Notes: generated by a model from the sequence alone, not told the origin. Positions 20,114 through 34,084 are shown, counted from the stretch's first letter. The stretch is DNA of 64,000 nt from Paenibacillus amylolyticus (GCF_029689945.1 NZ_CP121451.1:682001-746000), one strand, 5' to 3'. Numbers and translations are program-made.

Positions 20114-21016
20114 TTGAATCTGATCAAATTGCAAATTGTTGAGCTGATCGATAAACATCATCATATGACAAGCGTGGCCGAATTACTGGGGATCAAACAA
20201 CCCACCGTTACATTCCATATGAAGTCATTGGAGGAAGAGATGGGCGTGCGATTATTCGAATCACGCAGTGGAAAGACCTTTCTAACGGAGGCCGGACAAG
20301 CCCTGCTCCACTATTCCGTCAAAATCAATGCTCTGACCCAAGAAGCAAGGCGGGTAGTGAAAGAATATGACAGTCTCTATCGGGGCACCCTGCACATTGG
20401 GGCAAGCTATGTACCGGCTACATATCTGATGCCCAGCATACTCAACACCTTTTCTCAGGAATTTCCGGGCATTCGTATCGTCTTATCTGTCAAACCCTCA
20501 CCCGTTATTCGCGAGATGTTAATTCGGCATCAGATTGATCTGGGAGTGATCTCTTCCGAGCCATTTGTCGGACCCGCGTTGCAAGCTGAGACGTTATGTG
20601 AGGATGACTTGGTATTAATCTGCTCTCCGCAGCATGACTTGGCCCAGAAGGATGTATTGACACCTGACCATATTGAACAGATCCCTTTTGCCTTACATGG
20701 CGACGAATCCAGTACTCGGCGGCTAACCAATCAATGGCTCGCGCAGCATGACATTCGTTTGCGGAGTACGGTGGAGATGGATTCCCTGGAAGCCATCAAA
20801 CAGCTCGTGTTAATCGGAGGGCATATCTCGTTCATGTCTCGGATGGCGGTACGATGGGAGGAGAAGCATGGGCTCATTCAGGTTCTTCCCATTCCCGGAG
20901 AGCAGGCGCCGCGCCATATATACACCGTACATAACAAAGACCGCCACCCTTCAGTTCAGGTTAACCGCTTCAAAGAAGTGCTGCGAGAGGTGAGTCAAGA
21001 CTCCCCCTATCTATGA
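20114..21016 (+). CDS. LysR family transcriptional regulator
   Basis: 300 residues. The N-terminal winged HTH spans about residues 1-60 (MTSVAELLGIKQPTVTFHMK, then LEEEMGVRLFESRSGKTFLTEAG), followed by the effector-binding fold starting GTLHIGASYVPATYLMP near 92. It starts at TTG with GGAGGA about 11 nt upstream; no better in-frame start exists. It is transcribed divergently from the ABC importer operon and is the obvious candidate to control it. LysR proteins usually bind T-N11-A dyads in the shared promoter; I could not pick one site with confidence because the repeat elements fill that region. Confidence 0.92.
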   Translation: MNLIKLQIVELIDKHHHMTSVAELLGIKQPTVTFHMKSLEEEMGVRLFESRSGKTFLTEAGQALLHYSVKINALTQEARRVVKEYDSLYRGTLHIGASYVPATYLMPSILNTFSQEFPGIRIVLSVKPSPVIREMLIRHQIDLGVISSEPFVGPALQAETLCEDDLVLICSPQHDLAQKDVLTPDHIEQIPFALHGDESSTRRLTNQWLAQHDIRLRSTVEMDSLEAIKQLVLIGGHISFMSRMAVRWEEKHGLIQVLPIPGEQAPRHIYTVHNKDRHPSVQVNRFKEVLREVSQDSPYL

Positions 21017-21167
21017 TGGATTGCCTTGATCCTCTATAAACTATCGTTTGCCATTCATCAAATCTATGCAGGGTTAACGCAATGTGCCTTCCCCGTTAAT
21101 CGCCTTCAGATACTCGGACGATAAAGTGGGAGCTGTACGTTAATCCAGATTAGGAGAGTGATTGGTT

Positions 21168-22028
21168 TTGAAAAAGTGGAAAAAGGTAACCGCCTCATTC
21201 ATGCTGAGCATTGTAACATTGGGAAGTGGACTGACGTTTCTGGGAGCGCCTCAGGCTTCAGCTGCTGCCAATGCCGTTCCTGCTTATGAAGTAAAGTTTC
21301 TGATCAAGCCGGAACTCGTGCTCAATACAGATGGGACACCACGCAGTGAAGTAATTCAGACCCTCGGCCTGAGTTCCACGCCAAGAAACATTAACGTAGA
21401 GTACTTTGATACCAATGCGCTCGGACTGGATGAGCAAGGTTGGAATGTTCGTTTTCGCAAGAAGGATGATAAAAACAACTATGAGCTGACCTATAAAAAA
21501 CGGTACCCTGTCATTAATGGTGATATCAACGCAGCGCTGACACTGGCTAACCAAGAAGGGTTCGATAAATCGGATGATAATTACGAGGCGGAGATCGATT
21601 GGGGATATGGCAAACAAACACTAAGCTTCTCCAACACGAAAAAGGTCGATACCAACGCAACCGGTGTTCAGCTTCCTTCAGAGCAAGAAGCCTTGAGCAT
21701 GTTACTGGACAAGCTTCCTGGCAAATTGAAAAACTGGTCTGCCTCCAACTGGGGCAAGCAGCAACTGACGCAATCCCGTGCATATGGCCCAATCACATTC
21801 CAACGATATGAAGGTACATGGAATGGTCAAGAGCTTACACTCGAAGTATGGCCGATCCGTAATGCTGCAGGTACAGGTACTGAGAATATCGTAGAGGTCT
21901 CTTTCAAAACCGAGGATGCTGTAGCCGTATCCGGACTGCGTACCCAACTGCTGCAATTGCTGGAGAACAACAACTGGCTGATTCCTGCCGATGGCTTGAA
22001 GACACAGACCATTCTGGAAAGATATTAA
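21168..22028 (+). CDS. Secreted CYTH-like protein
   Basis: 286 residues from a TTG start placed 9 nt after AGGAGAG; the TTG two codons earlier is too close to it. A signal peptide (MKKWKKVTASFMLS, hydrophobic core, APQASAA) is followed by a CYTH-type beta-barrel pattern: YEVKFLIKPE in place of the ExExK entry motif, NVRFRKKDD, YELTYKKR, FQRYEGTWNGQELTLEVWP and IVEVSFKT. CYTH/TTM enzymes bind triphosphates with opposing Lys, Arg and Glu strands inside the cell. An exported member is unusual and may hydrolyse or bind extracellular polyphosphate-like ligands. Single gene followed by a strong terminator. Confidence 0.78.
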   Translation: MKKWKKVTASFMLSIVTLGSGLTFLGAPQASAAANAVPAYEVKFLIKPELVLNTDGTPRSEVIQTLGLSSTPRNINVEYFDTNALGLDEQGWNVRFRKKDDKNNYELTYKKRYPVINGDINAALTLANQEGFDKSDDNYEAEIDWGYGKQTLSFSNTKKVDTNATGVQLPSEQEALSMLLDKLPGKLKNWSASNWGKQQLTQSRAYGPITFQRYEGTWNGQELTLEVWPIRNAAGTGTENIVEVSFKTEDAVAVSGLRTQLLQLLENNNWLIPADGLKTQTILERY

Positions 22029-22046
22029 TCGCTAGCTCTAGCTAGA

Positions 22047-22090
22047 AAAAGCTCCTCTTCCTGCGTACATCGTAGGAGAGGAGCTTTTCT
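22047..22090. terminator. Strong bidirectional terminator
   Basis: Perfect 12-bp stem AAAAGCTCCTCT / AGAGGAGCTTTT, extended by CCTGCG/CGTAGG pairing. It ends the CYTH gene and can also serve the convergent SDR gene. Confidence 0.85.
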
Positions 22091-22194
22091 TTGGGTGTTA
22101 CCTAAACCTAACTACTATTAACTTGGAGGAAGTCACCGAGTACTAGTCTAAAAAGCATCAGTGCTTCACTTTAGATCATATTCCCTGTCAATAA

Positions 22195-22800
22195 TTAATA
22201 GATCTTAAAGGTCTGGGCAGTTTCGATCCCAAGTGCACTCTGAATAAACGTATTAGCTACTTTTTCCACAGGGACGGGATTAAATCCAATAAAGAAATCC
22301 TTATATTTCTCCGCCGACTCTACAAACAGATTAGGACTAACCGAATTCAAACGAATGCCTCTTGGCAACTCAAACGCTGCCGCTTTGGCAAACGCATCAA
22401 TAGCCCCATTGACCATAGCGCTTGATGCGCCCTTCTCAATAGGATGATCTTGTATAATGCCACTGACCAGTGTGAAACTCCCCTTGTCGTTAATATAGTG
22501 CTGACCAATCAATACGACATTAACCTGTCCAAGCAGTTTTCCCTGCACACTAATCATATTATTCTCAGGTGTCAGTTCTTCCAGTTTCGCATAATGGGTC
22601 TGGCCAGCTGCCACGATAACGTAATCAATGTTACTCACCGTTTCAAAGAGCGAAGTAATACTCTCTGTCGACGTCATATCCACCTGCACATCCCCGGATT
22701 GTCTCCCTGCTGTAATAACCTCAACGGCATGATCTCTCAGCTTCGCAACAACAGCTTGACCTAGTGTTCCATTTCCGCCAATGACTAGAGCTCTTTTCAT
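22195..22800 (-). CDS. Short SDR-type oxidoreductase lacking the catalytic tyrosine
   Basis: 201-residue Rossmann protein. The nucleotide motif ALVIGGNGTLGQAV is at residues 4-17 (TGxxGxG variant), VAAGQT is at 64-69 in the place of the NAG motif, and RGIRLNSVSPNLF near 147 matches the SDR PG-like motif. Where classical SDRs have YxxxK, this protein reads SSAMVNGAIDAFAK with no Tyr. It belongs to a short SDR subgroup of about 200 residues that is often annotated as short-chain dehydrogenase. The substrate is unknown. It stands alone, convergent with the CYTH gene. Confidence 0.82.
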   Translation of the reverse strand: MKRALVIGGNGTLGQAVVAKLRDHAVEVITAGRQSGDVQVDMTSTESITSLFETVSNIDYVIVAAGQTHYAKLEELTPENNMISVQGKLLGQVNVVLIGQHYINDKGSFTLVSGIIQDHPIEKGASSAMVNGAIDAFAKAAAFELPRGIRLNSVSPNLFVESAEKYKDFFIGFNPVPVEKVANTFIQSALGIETAQTFKIY

Positions 22801-22933
22801 TACGGTTTGTCCTCCTTCATAAAGGCAGTTAATCAGATACGATTTATTCTATTTATTTAAACAAAGATTTCATCCTTAATCAAATGACACTCGACCCTAA
22901 TTTAGTAGAAATATAATTATTCTTTTTAAATGC

Positions 22934-22965
22934 AAAAAAAGCCCTTGCTATAAGCAAAGGCTTTT
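22934..22965 (-). terminator. Terminator of the first rRNA-tRNA operon
   Basis: In the minus direction AAAAGCCTTTGC and GCAAGGGCTTTTTTT form a stem with a short TATA loop and a T7 tail. It lies about 17 bases after the last tRNA. Confidence 0.85.
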
Positions 22966-22981
22966 CTGTATGTTACTCGGA

Positions 22982-23052
22982 AGCGGGTGATGGGAATCGA
23001 ACCCACGCTATTAGCTTGGAAGGCTAAAGTTCTACCATTGAACTACACCCGC
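22982..23052 (-). tRNA. tRNA-Gly(TCC)
   Basis: 71-nt cloverleaf with anticodon TCC in CTTCCAA. CCA is not encoded. Last tRNA of the first array. Confidence 0.95.
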
Positions 23053-23064
23053 AAAATAAAAAAA

Positions 23065-23138
23065 TCGGGATGACACGATTTGAACATGCGACCCCCTGGT
23101 CCCAAACCAGGTGCTCTACCAAGCTGAGCTACATCCCG
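23065..23138 (-). tRNA. tRNA-Pro(TGG)
   Basis: 74 nt; anticodon loop TTTGGGA; 7-bp acceptor CGGGATG. CCA is not encoded. Confidence 0.95.
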
Positions 23139-23154
23139 ATACTTATGAAAATAA

Positions 23155-23231
23155 TGGCGCGCCCTGAGAGATTCGAACTCCCGGCCTTTTGATTCGTAGT
23201 CAAACGCTCTATCCAGCTGAGCTAAGGGCGC
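23155..23231 (-). tRNA. tRNA-Arg(ACG)
   Basis: 77 nt with encoded CCA; anticodon loop CTACGAA, so the wobble A is likely deaminated to inosine. Confidence 0.95.
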
Positions 23232-23236
23232 AAATA

Positions 23237-23311
23237 TGGAGCGGAAGACGGGAATCGAACCCGCGACCCTCGCCTTGGCAAGGCGATGCTCTACCGCTGA
23301 GCCACTTCCGC
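23237..23311 (-). tRNA. tRNA-Gly(GCC)
   Basis: 75 nt with encoded CCA; anticodon loop TTGCCAA on a CGCC/GGCG stem. Confidence 0.95.
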
Positions 23312-23319
23312 AAAACATA

Positions 23320-23406
<87 letters not shown>

Positions 23407-23415
23407 AAAATATAA

Positions 23416-23491
23416 TGGTGAGTCATGAAGGGCTCGAACCTTCGACACCCTGATTAAAAGTCAGGTGCTCTACCAACTGAGCTAATGACTC
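23416..23491 (-). tRNA. tRNA-Lys(TTT)
   Basis: 76 nt with encoded CCA; anticodon loop CTTTTAA. Confidence 0.95.
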
Positions 23492-23500
23492 ATAATGAAA

Positions 23501-23575
23501 TGGCTGGGGATATAGGATTTGAACCTATGCATGACGGAGTCAAAGTCCGTTGCCTTACCGCTTGGCTAATCCCCA
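23501..23575 (-). tRNA. tRNA-Gln(TTG)
   Basis: 75 nt with encoded CCA; anticodon loop CTTTGAC. Present only in this array. Confidence 0.95.
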
Positions 23576-23586
23576 TTAAAAAATCA

Positions 23587-23663
23587 TGGGGCGATCGAGG
23601 GGAATTGAACCCCCGAATGCCGGATCCACAAACCGGTGCGTTAACCACTTCGCCACGATCGCC
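23587..23663 (-). tRNA. tRNA-His(GTG)
   Basis: 77 nt with encoded CCA and the extra 5' G (G-1) opposite C73, the His identity pair. Anticodon GTG. Present only in this array; a 96-base AT-rich gap separates it from tRNA-Thr. Confidence 0.95.
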
Positions 23664-23759
23664 ATAGAGTAAGCCATTCATCCACTAAGAGTATCTTAGT
23701 ATTAGCAACTTCATCTATAATATACATTCTATTACAAAATCAGATGTAAATACTAAAAA

Positions 23760-23835
<76 letters not shown>

Positions 23836-23856
23836 ACGGTGTATATTTAATTAAAA

Positions 23857-23934
23857 TGGCGGAACCGACGGGATTCGAACCCGCGATCTCCTGCGTGACA
23901 GGCAGGCATGTTAGGCCAACTACACCACGGTTCC
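23857..23934 (-). tRNA. tRNA-Asp(GTC), no inserted element downstream
   Basis: 78 nt with encoded CCA; anticodon loop CTGTCAC. Its copy in the second array is followed by a tail-duplicating element that is absent here, which makes this the reference state. Confidence 0.95.
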
Positions 23935-23961
23935 ATAGTACTTTCTCAAAGGAAAGTTTAA

Positions 23962-24035
<74 letters not shown>

Positions 24036-24052
24036 TCGTTATAAAGATAATA

Positions 24053-24128
24053 TGGTGGAGGCTGAGGGGATCGAACCCCCGACCCTCTGCTTGTAAGGCA
24101 GATGCTCTCCCAGCTGAGCTAAGCCTCC
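24053..24128 (-). tRNA. tRNA-Val(TAC)
   Basis: 76 nt with encoded CCA; anticodon loop CTTACAA. Confidence 0.95.
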
Positions 24129-24134
24129 ATAATA

Positions 24135-24206
24135 TGACCCGTAGGGGATTCGAACCCCTGTTACCTCCGTGAAAGGGAGGTGTCTTAACCCCTTGACCAA
24201 CGGGCC
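24135..24206 (-). tRNA. tRNA-Glu(TTC), no inserted element downstream
   Basis: 72 nt; anticodon loop CTTTCAC; CCA not encoded. Intact T-stem (GGGG/CCCC), unlike the copy in the second array. Confidence 0.95.
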
Positions 24207-24221
24207 TTGCTAAAAATTATC

Positions 24222-24313
24222 TGGCGGAGAGAGAGGGATTCGAACCCTCGAGACGCTTGTGACGCCTACACGATTTCCAATCGTGCTCCTTCGGCCAGCT
24301 CGGACACCTCTCC
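24222..24313 (-). tRNA. tRNA-Ser(GGA)
   Basis: 92 nt with long variable arm and encoded CCA; anticodon loop TTGGAAA. Present only in this array. Confidence 0.95.
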
Positions 24314-24316
24314 ATA

Positions 24317-24392
24317 TGGCTCCCCGAACAGGGCTCGAACCTGTGACAACTCGATTAACAGTCGAGTGCTCTACCAACTGAGCTATCAGGGA
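24317..24392 (-). tRNA. tRNA-Asn(GTT)
   Basis: 76 nt with encoded CCA; anticodon loop CTGTTAA. One base separates it from tRNA-Ala. Confidence 0.95.
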
Positions 24393-24393
24393 A

Positions 24394-24469
24394 TGGTGGA
24401 GCCAAGCGGGATCGAACCGCTGACCTCCTGCTTGCAAGGCAGGCGCTCTCCCAGCTGAGCTATGGCCCC
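24394..24469 (-). tRNA. tRNA-Ala(TGC)
   Basis: 76 nt with encoded CCA; anticodon loop TTGCAAG. It follows 5S and tRNA-Ile rather than sitting in the 16S-23S spacer. Confidence 0.95.
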
Positions 24470-24503
24470 ATACTCTGGTTTATTTCTTGTTGTGGTCTTG
24501 CTA

Positions 24504-24577
24504 TGGGCCCTGGTGGACTCGAACCACCGGCCTCACCCTTATCAGAGGTGCGCTCTAACCAACTGAGCTAAGGGCCC
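24504..24577 (-). tRNA. tRNA-Ile(GAT)
   Basis: 74 nt; anticodon loop CTGATAA; CCA not encoded. First tRNA after 5S. Confidence 0.95.
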
Positions 24578-24635
24578 TAATATATATCCCTTATTCCTTG
24601 GCAAGGGGGCAAAAAAAATACCCCAAAGGGAAATC

Positions 24636-24752
24636 GCTTGGCGGCGTCCTACTCTCCCAGGACCCTGCGGTCCAAGTACCATCGGCGCTAGAGGGCTTAA
24701 CGGTCGTGTTCGGGATGGGTACGTGTGGAACCCCTCCGCCATCGCCACCAAA
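24636..24752 (-). rRNA. rrf: 5S ribosomal RNA, first operon
   Basis: 117 nt starting TTTGGTGGCGATGGCGGAGG and ending GCCAAGC. One internal loop reads GCAGG-type sequence where the second copy has a TTCG-like variant (CCCTGCGG here versus CCCTTCGG on the plus strand). Confidence 0.95.
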
Positions 24753-24827
24753 CGTGGTGCTTACCTTTCAGAGATCATTCTCTGAAAACTAGATTCGAAA
24801 CGAAAGATGCGAATTGAACTTGCTATT

Positions 24828-29616
<4,789 letters not shown>

Positions 29617-29751
29617 AAAGTATTGAAAAGAGCGATAAGCTCATTTTGAATCTGACGAGATTAAAATCTCATTTGTGCTCCAGTCGATTCAAACCAAGGC
29701 TTGTCTCAAACTTTCGCGTTCATTCTGCAAGCAGAATGTTTACTCACTCGT

Positions 29752-29771
29752 TGTTCAGTTTTCAAAGATCA
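29752..29771 (-). promoter_or_regulatory. boxA-type leader before 16S
   Basis: The leader reads TTGATCTTTGAAAACTGAAC, a common antitermination and processing leader of Bacillales rRNA operons, about 135 bases before 16S. Confidence 0.6.
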
Positions 29772-29815
29772 AACTTGTTTTGTTACCAAGTGTTGTTCTC
29801 CTCAGCAACTTTTAT

Positions 29816-29844
29816 ATCTTACCACATCCGAACCAACTTTGCAA
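29816..29844 (-). promoter_or_regulatory. rRNA promoter P2
   Basis: -35 TTGCAA, 17-base spacer, -10 TAAGAT. It is the promoter nearer to 16S. Confidence 0.8.
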
Positions 29845-29926
29845 GCTCTTTTTTTCAAGTTTCTTTCGAAGCTTATTTGAAATGCTTGCCGCACCGTGTA
29901 AACTGTGTTTTCTTGGCCGGAATTAG

Positions 29927-29955
29927 AATATACCATGTACAGATTTTGATTGCAA
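29927..29955 (-). promoter_or_regulatory. rRNA promoter P1
   Basis: -35 TTGCAA, 17-base spacer, -10 TATATT, placed 111 bases upstream of P2. It uses the same -35 hexamer and spacing as P2, as in tandem rRNA promoters of Bacillales. Confidence 0.8.
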
Positions 29956-30066
29956 GTCTTTTTTTGAAAAAGGATAAACACACCCATCTTCGACACCATA
30001 TGTAATCGGCCCCCCCTCTACACAGCATGACTCTCATTATCTTCATTAGGCCGCTTCTCAATATAC

Positions 30067-30204
30067 TTATATACTAAACATAACCAGGAAAGCCACTACC
30101 ACTATGATTACGCTGAACAATGGATCGTGGCTAAGCCTGGTTGTCGCCGGTCTACATATCTTCTCTTCTATATAAATAAGAACGTCATTCCTTAGGCAAC
30201 ACAT
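30067..30204 (-). CDS. Possible small membrane protein (45 residues)
   Basis: ATG-started frame with a basic and mixed N-terminus and a C-terminal hydrophobic helix (FSVIIVVVAFLVMFSI). It lies between rocF and the rRNA promoters. The ribosome site is weak and no homologue is recognised, so it may be chance. Confidence 0.25.
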   Translation of the reverse strand: MCCLRNDVLIYIEEKICRPATTRLSHDPLFSVIIVVVAFLVMFSI

Positions 30205-30233
30205 CTTACACTTTTCGGTTCACTTCTCCGAAT

Positions 30234-31198
30234 TTACAATATACGCTTACCAAGCAGAGAAGCGATCAGTTCCACACCAAGTCTTGCCGTATGTCTATTA
30301 TGGTCAAACAATGGGTTCACCTCAACCAGTTCCATCGAAGTAACTTGATTAGTGGAAGCAAGGATCTCCAAAGCGTAATGCGCCTCTCGGTAATTCAAAC
30401 CACCCGGTACCGGAGTGCCTACACCGGGAGCCTCTCTTGGATCCAGACAATCCATGTCAAAACTGACGTGAATGCCATCTGCCCCTTTTCCCGCTGTGAC
30501 TATCGCTTGTTCAATAACTTGCTGTATTCCCATTCGATCAATATCATGCATCGTAAATGCTCGGATTCCCAGAGCCTTGATCTGCTCTTTCTCATACTCA
30601 TCCAGATCGCGCAAACCAATATAAACTAATTTGGACGGATCAATAAATGCGCCTGCTCCAGCAATGTGAGATAGATTAAATGCAGTATGCCCCAAGGAAG
30701 CAGCCACACTCATCCCATGCATATTGCCAGATAAGCTGCGTTCTTCCGTATTCAAGTCTGCATGCGCATCGAACCAGATCACACCCATGTTGGAATAATG
30801 CGCAGTTAACCCGGCAAACGTACCAATGGCTACACTATGATCTCCCCCGAGCACAAGCGGAAAGTCCCCTCTTCTACCGCAGCCGATACCTCATGACATA
30901 CCATCTCACTGACCTGACGCACCTCATTTAGGTGTTTTACACGATTACGCTCAATGGGGGCAGATGGTTCAGAGGGACAATCTAGCCGCACTTCTTTGGA
31001 GAGGATTAGCCCCAGACTCGCGATCTCCCGCTTCAGTCCAGCCGTAATCAATTCATCCGGCCCCAACTCTGCACCACCTCTAGCTCCACCGAGTCCGAAA
31101 GGTACCTTAATGATGGCAACATTACGCTGCACAGATGTTTGACTTGTATTAATAGTAGTATCTTCTATCCCATCATGGATAGCATCATCATTTTTCAT
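30234..31198 (-). CDS. rocF: Arginase RocF, one frameshift
   Basis: Hydrolyses arginine to ornithine and urea with a dimanganese centre. Metal motifs are [18 protein letters not shown], and SFDMDCLDP; the substrate-side motifs NMHGM and EVNPLFD are present too. The frame breaks near 30861 in GACTTTCCG; one extra base gives [12 protein letters not shown] and 321 residues. The N-terminus is longer than in B. subtilis RocF by about 20 polar residues. The start overlaps the rocD stop by 11 bases, so the two are translationally linked. Confidence 0.93.
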
Positions 31199-32404
31199 GT
31201 GGGTCAGCTCCCTTAATGTTAGTCAAAACCTGCTCTATTCTCTCCAATGCCCAGTCAATCTCAGACTCTTCAATCGTCAGTGGTGGAGCAAATCGAATAG
31301 TCGTCTCGTGGGTTTCTTTGCACAGCAATCCAGCAGACATCAGACGCTCACAATAAGGACGGGCTGCTTCATGCAATTCAACACCAATAAATAAGCCCTT
31401 CCCCCGAATATCCCGTATGGCTGAACTGCGAATATCCCGAAGTCTTTTCATAAAATAATTCCCCAGACGCTCCGATCGCTCCGCGAGTTTCTCATCTTCA
31501 AGAACTTTTAGAGCCGCTATAGCCACCGCACAGGCGAGCGGGTTCCCCCGAACGTAGAACCATGGGACCCAGGCTCAAACAAATCCATTATCTCCGCATC
31601 AGCAGCGACAGCCGAGATTGGCATGACCCCTCCCCCAGTGCTTTGCCCATAATCCAGATGTCCGGTTCAGCCCCTTCCCAGTCCGAGGCAAAACGGCGGC
31701 CCGTTCTTCCGAATCCGGTCTGAATCTCATCAGCTACAGTTAATACCCGCTGGCTCTTACACAGAGCAAAGGCTTGAGCCAAATGTCCATCAGGCGGGAT
31801 AACGATACCAGCTTCGCCCTGTATAGGCTCTACAAGAAAACCGGCCGTATTAGGTGTAATGGCCTTTTTCAGCGCTTCAATATCTCCATAGGGAATAATC
31901 CGGAATCCAGGTGTGAAGGGTCCAAAATCTTTTTATACTCCGCAGAAGAAGAAAAGGACGTAACCGTTAGCGTTCTTCCATGAAAGTTACCAGAGCATAC
32001 GATAATTTCGGCTTGATTCTCCGGTACACCTTTGCAACGATAAGCCCATCTACGTACCGCCTTTACGGCAGTCTCCACCGCTTCAGCTCCTGTATTCATG
32101 GCAAGAATCTTCGATTTGCCCGTGAATTGTGAAAGTTTCTGATAAAAAGAGAAGCTGAGCTGCTGTGGAATGCCCGCGATGTCAGTGTAACCTGATCTGC
32201 CTGATCCTTGAGCGCCTGGATGATTACAGGATGTCTGTGCCCATGATTCAATGCAGAGTATGCACTTAACATATCCATATAACGGCGGCCTTCAGGGTCT
32301 TCCACCCATACCCCTTCCGCCTGTTCAATAACGATAGGGAGTGGATGATAATTAGGTGCAGCATAACGCTCCGACCAATCCATTAACATTTTGGAATCTG
32401 ACAT
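31188..32404 (-). CDS. rocD: Ornithine aminotransferase RocD, four frameshifts
   Basis: PLP enzyme converting ornithine and 2-oxoglutarate to glutamate semialdehyde and glutamate. Motifs include [65 protein letters not shown] and the PLP-lysine segment MGKALGGG. Single missing bases lie near 32160, 31934, 31630 and 31548. Corrected length is 406 residues. It is the most heavily broken gene in the window, but every piece is in order and well conserved, which argues for read errors rather than decay. It lies behind a TTGTATACAA palindrome and upstream of rocF. Confidence 0.92.
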
Positions 32405-32429
32405 ACACACCCAACACCTTTCCAAAATA

Positions 32430-32439
32430 TTGTATACAA
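32430..32439. promoter_or_regulatory. Candidate GntR operator upstream of rocD
   Basis: TTGTATACAA, a perfect palindrome about 26 bases before the rocD start codon, with an additional TTGTATTTTG half alongside. The identical decamer occurs before the importer gene. Confidence 0.6.
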
Positions 32440-32540
32440 AATACAATATCAATGTATGCGATACCACCGCCATTTACGACTGTATTCCGCTATTTCCACA
32501 GAAGCCTACTCCAGCCTTTTGAAGAACCCCATATCAATCG

Positions 32541-33197
32541 TTATCGAGAAGTGGACAGTTTACGTTCCAACCAAGAGAGCAAGTTGGCCAGTGTAAATGT
32601 GATTATAAAGTAGAGGCCGGCGGCAACAAGTAGCGGAGCAAGCGGCTGAAATGTAACACCCTGAATCGTTCTGGCTGTGTATATAATCTCGGCTATGCCG
32701 ATCATGGAGACAAGTGAAGAGTCTTTAATGATAATAATGAATTCATTGCCGATAGCCGGAAGCATGTTACGAAAGGCTTGTGGCAGTATAATATAGCGAA
32801 GTGTCATACCATGCGTCATGCCAAGGGAGCGCGAAGCCTCTGTCTGCCCTTTATCAATCGCTTGAATCCCGGCCCTGAACACCTCCGCCATATAAGCCGA
32901 GCTATTCATTGTCAGAGCAACTACCCCCGACATAAATGCCGGCAAGTTCACACCTACAACCGTCAGACCATAATGAATAATAAGAATCTGTACCAGCATT
33001 GGCGTTCCTCGAATGAGTTCAATATACGCCGAAGCCAGAAACTTAATGGGCCAAATTCGGGATATTCGCATTAAAGCCATGAATACCCCAAGTAATGTCC
33101 CAAACAAAACACCGAAGAAGGAAAGTTCAAGCGTAACCCACGCACTTTGCGCATAATCCTGCCAATGCTCTAATAGAAAGGAAAAATCTAAATTCAC
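32541..33197 (-). CDS. Amino acid ABC transporter permease (HisM/GlnP type)
   Basis: 218 residues, about five membrane helices. The HisMQ-type motif is clear: FGTLLGVFMALMR, ELIRGTPMLVQILI near residue 59, YMAEVFRAGIQAIDKGQTEA near 101 and LPQAFRNMLPAIGNEFI. The gene follows the binding-protein gene by 23 bases. No ATPase is encoded in the cluster, so the complex must borrow one from elsewhere. Context with RocD and RocF suggests arginine or ornithine as substrate. Confidence 0.93.
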   Translation of the reverse strand: MNLDFSFLLEHWQDYAQSAWVTLELSFFGVLFGTLLGVFMALMRISRIWPIKFLASAYIELIRGTPMLVQILIIHYGLTVVGVNLPAFMSGVVALTMNSSAYMAEVFRAGIQAIDKGQTEASRSLGMTHGMTLRYIILPQAFRNMLPAIGNEFIIIIKDSSLVSMIGIAEIIYTARTIQGVTFQPLAPLLVAAGLYFIITFTLANLLSWLERKLSTSR

Positions 33198-33220
33198 GGC
33201 ATATCCCTCACTCGTCCGGT

Positions 33221-34042
33221 TTATTCGCCGAGCATCTCATTCGCTTCAACGACGAACCGTTCAATATCTCCACTTGTTTTGAGCTTTTCTAATGTAGTAT
33301 TGATCTGATCCAGCAACTTCTGATTGCCTTTCTTTACCGCGATGGCCGAACCGCCCTCGTCTTCTGCCTGCTCAATCTCTACACCCGCAACGGTAAGCCC
33401 CTCCTGATTCTTCACATACTGTTCAGCCACCGGCTTCTCCAGAATGAGCGCGTCCACACGCCCGGTCTGTAGTTCCAGAATCAGTTCAGGGATTTTAGCC
33501 AGAGAAGTGAGCTTTGCTCCCTCTATTTCCTGAGCAATCCCTTCCTGAATGGAACTCTTTTGTACGCCAACCGCCTTGCCAGAGAGATCATCCATAGACT
33601 TGACTGCTGCATCATCGCCTTCTCTAACGAGAACTGCCTGTTCTGCATAATAGTAGATATCTGTAAAATCAACGTTCCTCTTTCGTTCCTCCGTAGGCGT
33701 CAGGCCCGATATTACAAAATCAACCTTATCTGTACCGAGGGCCATAAGAAGGCCGTCAAAGTCCATGTCCTCAATCTTCAGCTCAGCGCCCAGATCGGCC
33801 GCAATGGCTTTGGCAATCTCAATGTCAAAACCTACAATAGTATCTTTGCCATCGATTTTCTTATGAAATTCGTAGGGCGCATAGTCCGCACTGGTCCCAA
33901 GTACAATGACTTCCTTTTCCGCAGAACTACTTCCCGAAGATGAACTAGCGTCTGATCCGGTCCCTGTTGTTTTTTCCTGACCACATGCGGACAGGATTAC
34001 TACCACTAACAGCAGCATCATTGGCAACAATAGTTTTCTCAC
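33221..34042 (-). CDS. Amino acid-binding lipoprotein of the ABC importer
   Basis: Family-3 solute-binding protein. The GTG start is chosen because AGGGGG lies 6 nt upstream and gives a compact lipoprotein signal MRKLLLPMMLLLVVVILSAC. Binding-fold motifs: TSADYAPYEF, IVGFDIEIAKAIA, FVISGLTPTEERKRNVDFT and VGVQKSSIQEGIA. The binding pocket often has an Arg in ERK-R-N-V-DFT, present here. Transcribed divergently from the gntR gene with a TTGTATACAA site between the two. Confidence 0.93.
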   Translation of the reverse strand: MRKLLLPMMLLLVVVILSACGQEKTTGTGSDASSSSGSSSAEKEVIVLGTSADYAPYEFHKKIDGKDTIVGFDIEIAKAIAADLGAELKIEDMDFDGLLMALGTDKVDFVISGLTPTEERKRNVDFTDIYYYAEQAVLVREGDDAAVKSMDDLSGKAVGVQKSSIQEGIAQEIEGAKLTSLAKIPELILELQTGRVDALILEKPVAEQYVKNQEGLTVAGVEIEQAEDEGGSAIAVKKGNQKLLDQINTTLEKLKTSGDIERFVVEANEMLGE

Positions 34043-34084
34043 AAACATCCCCCTATTCTTTTTTGGTCTGGGTGGCATCATAAT

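Noticed and set aside
31188..32404. rocD as a true pseudogene
   Set aside because: All motifs are intact and four one-base additions restore an exact full-length protein, as in many other genes here.
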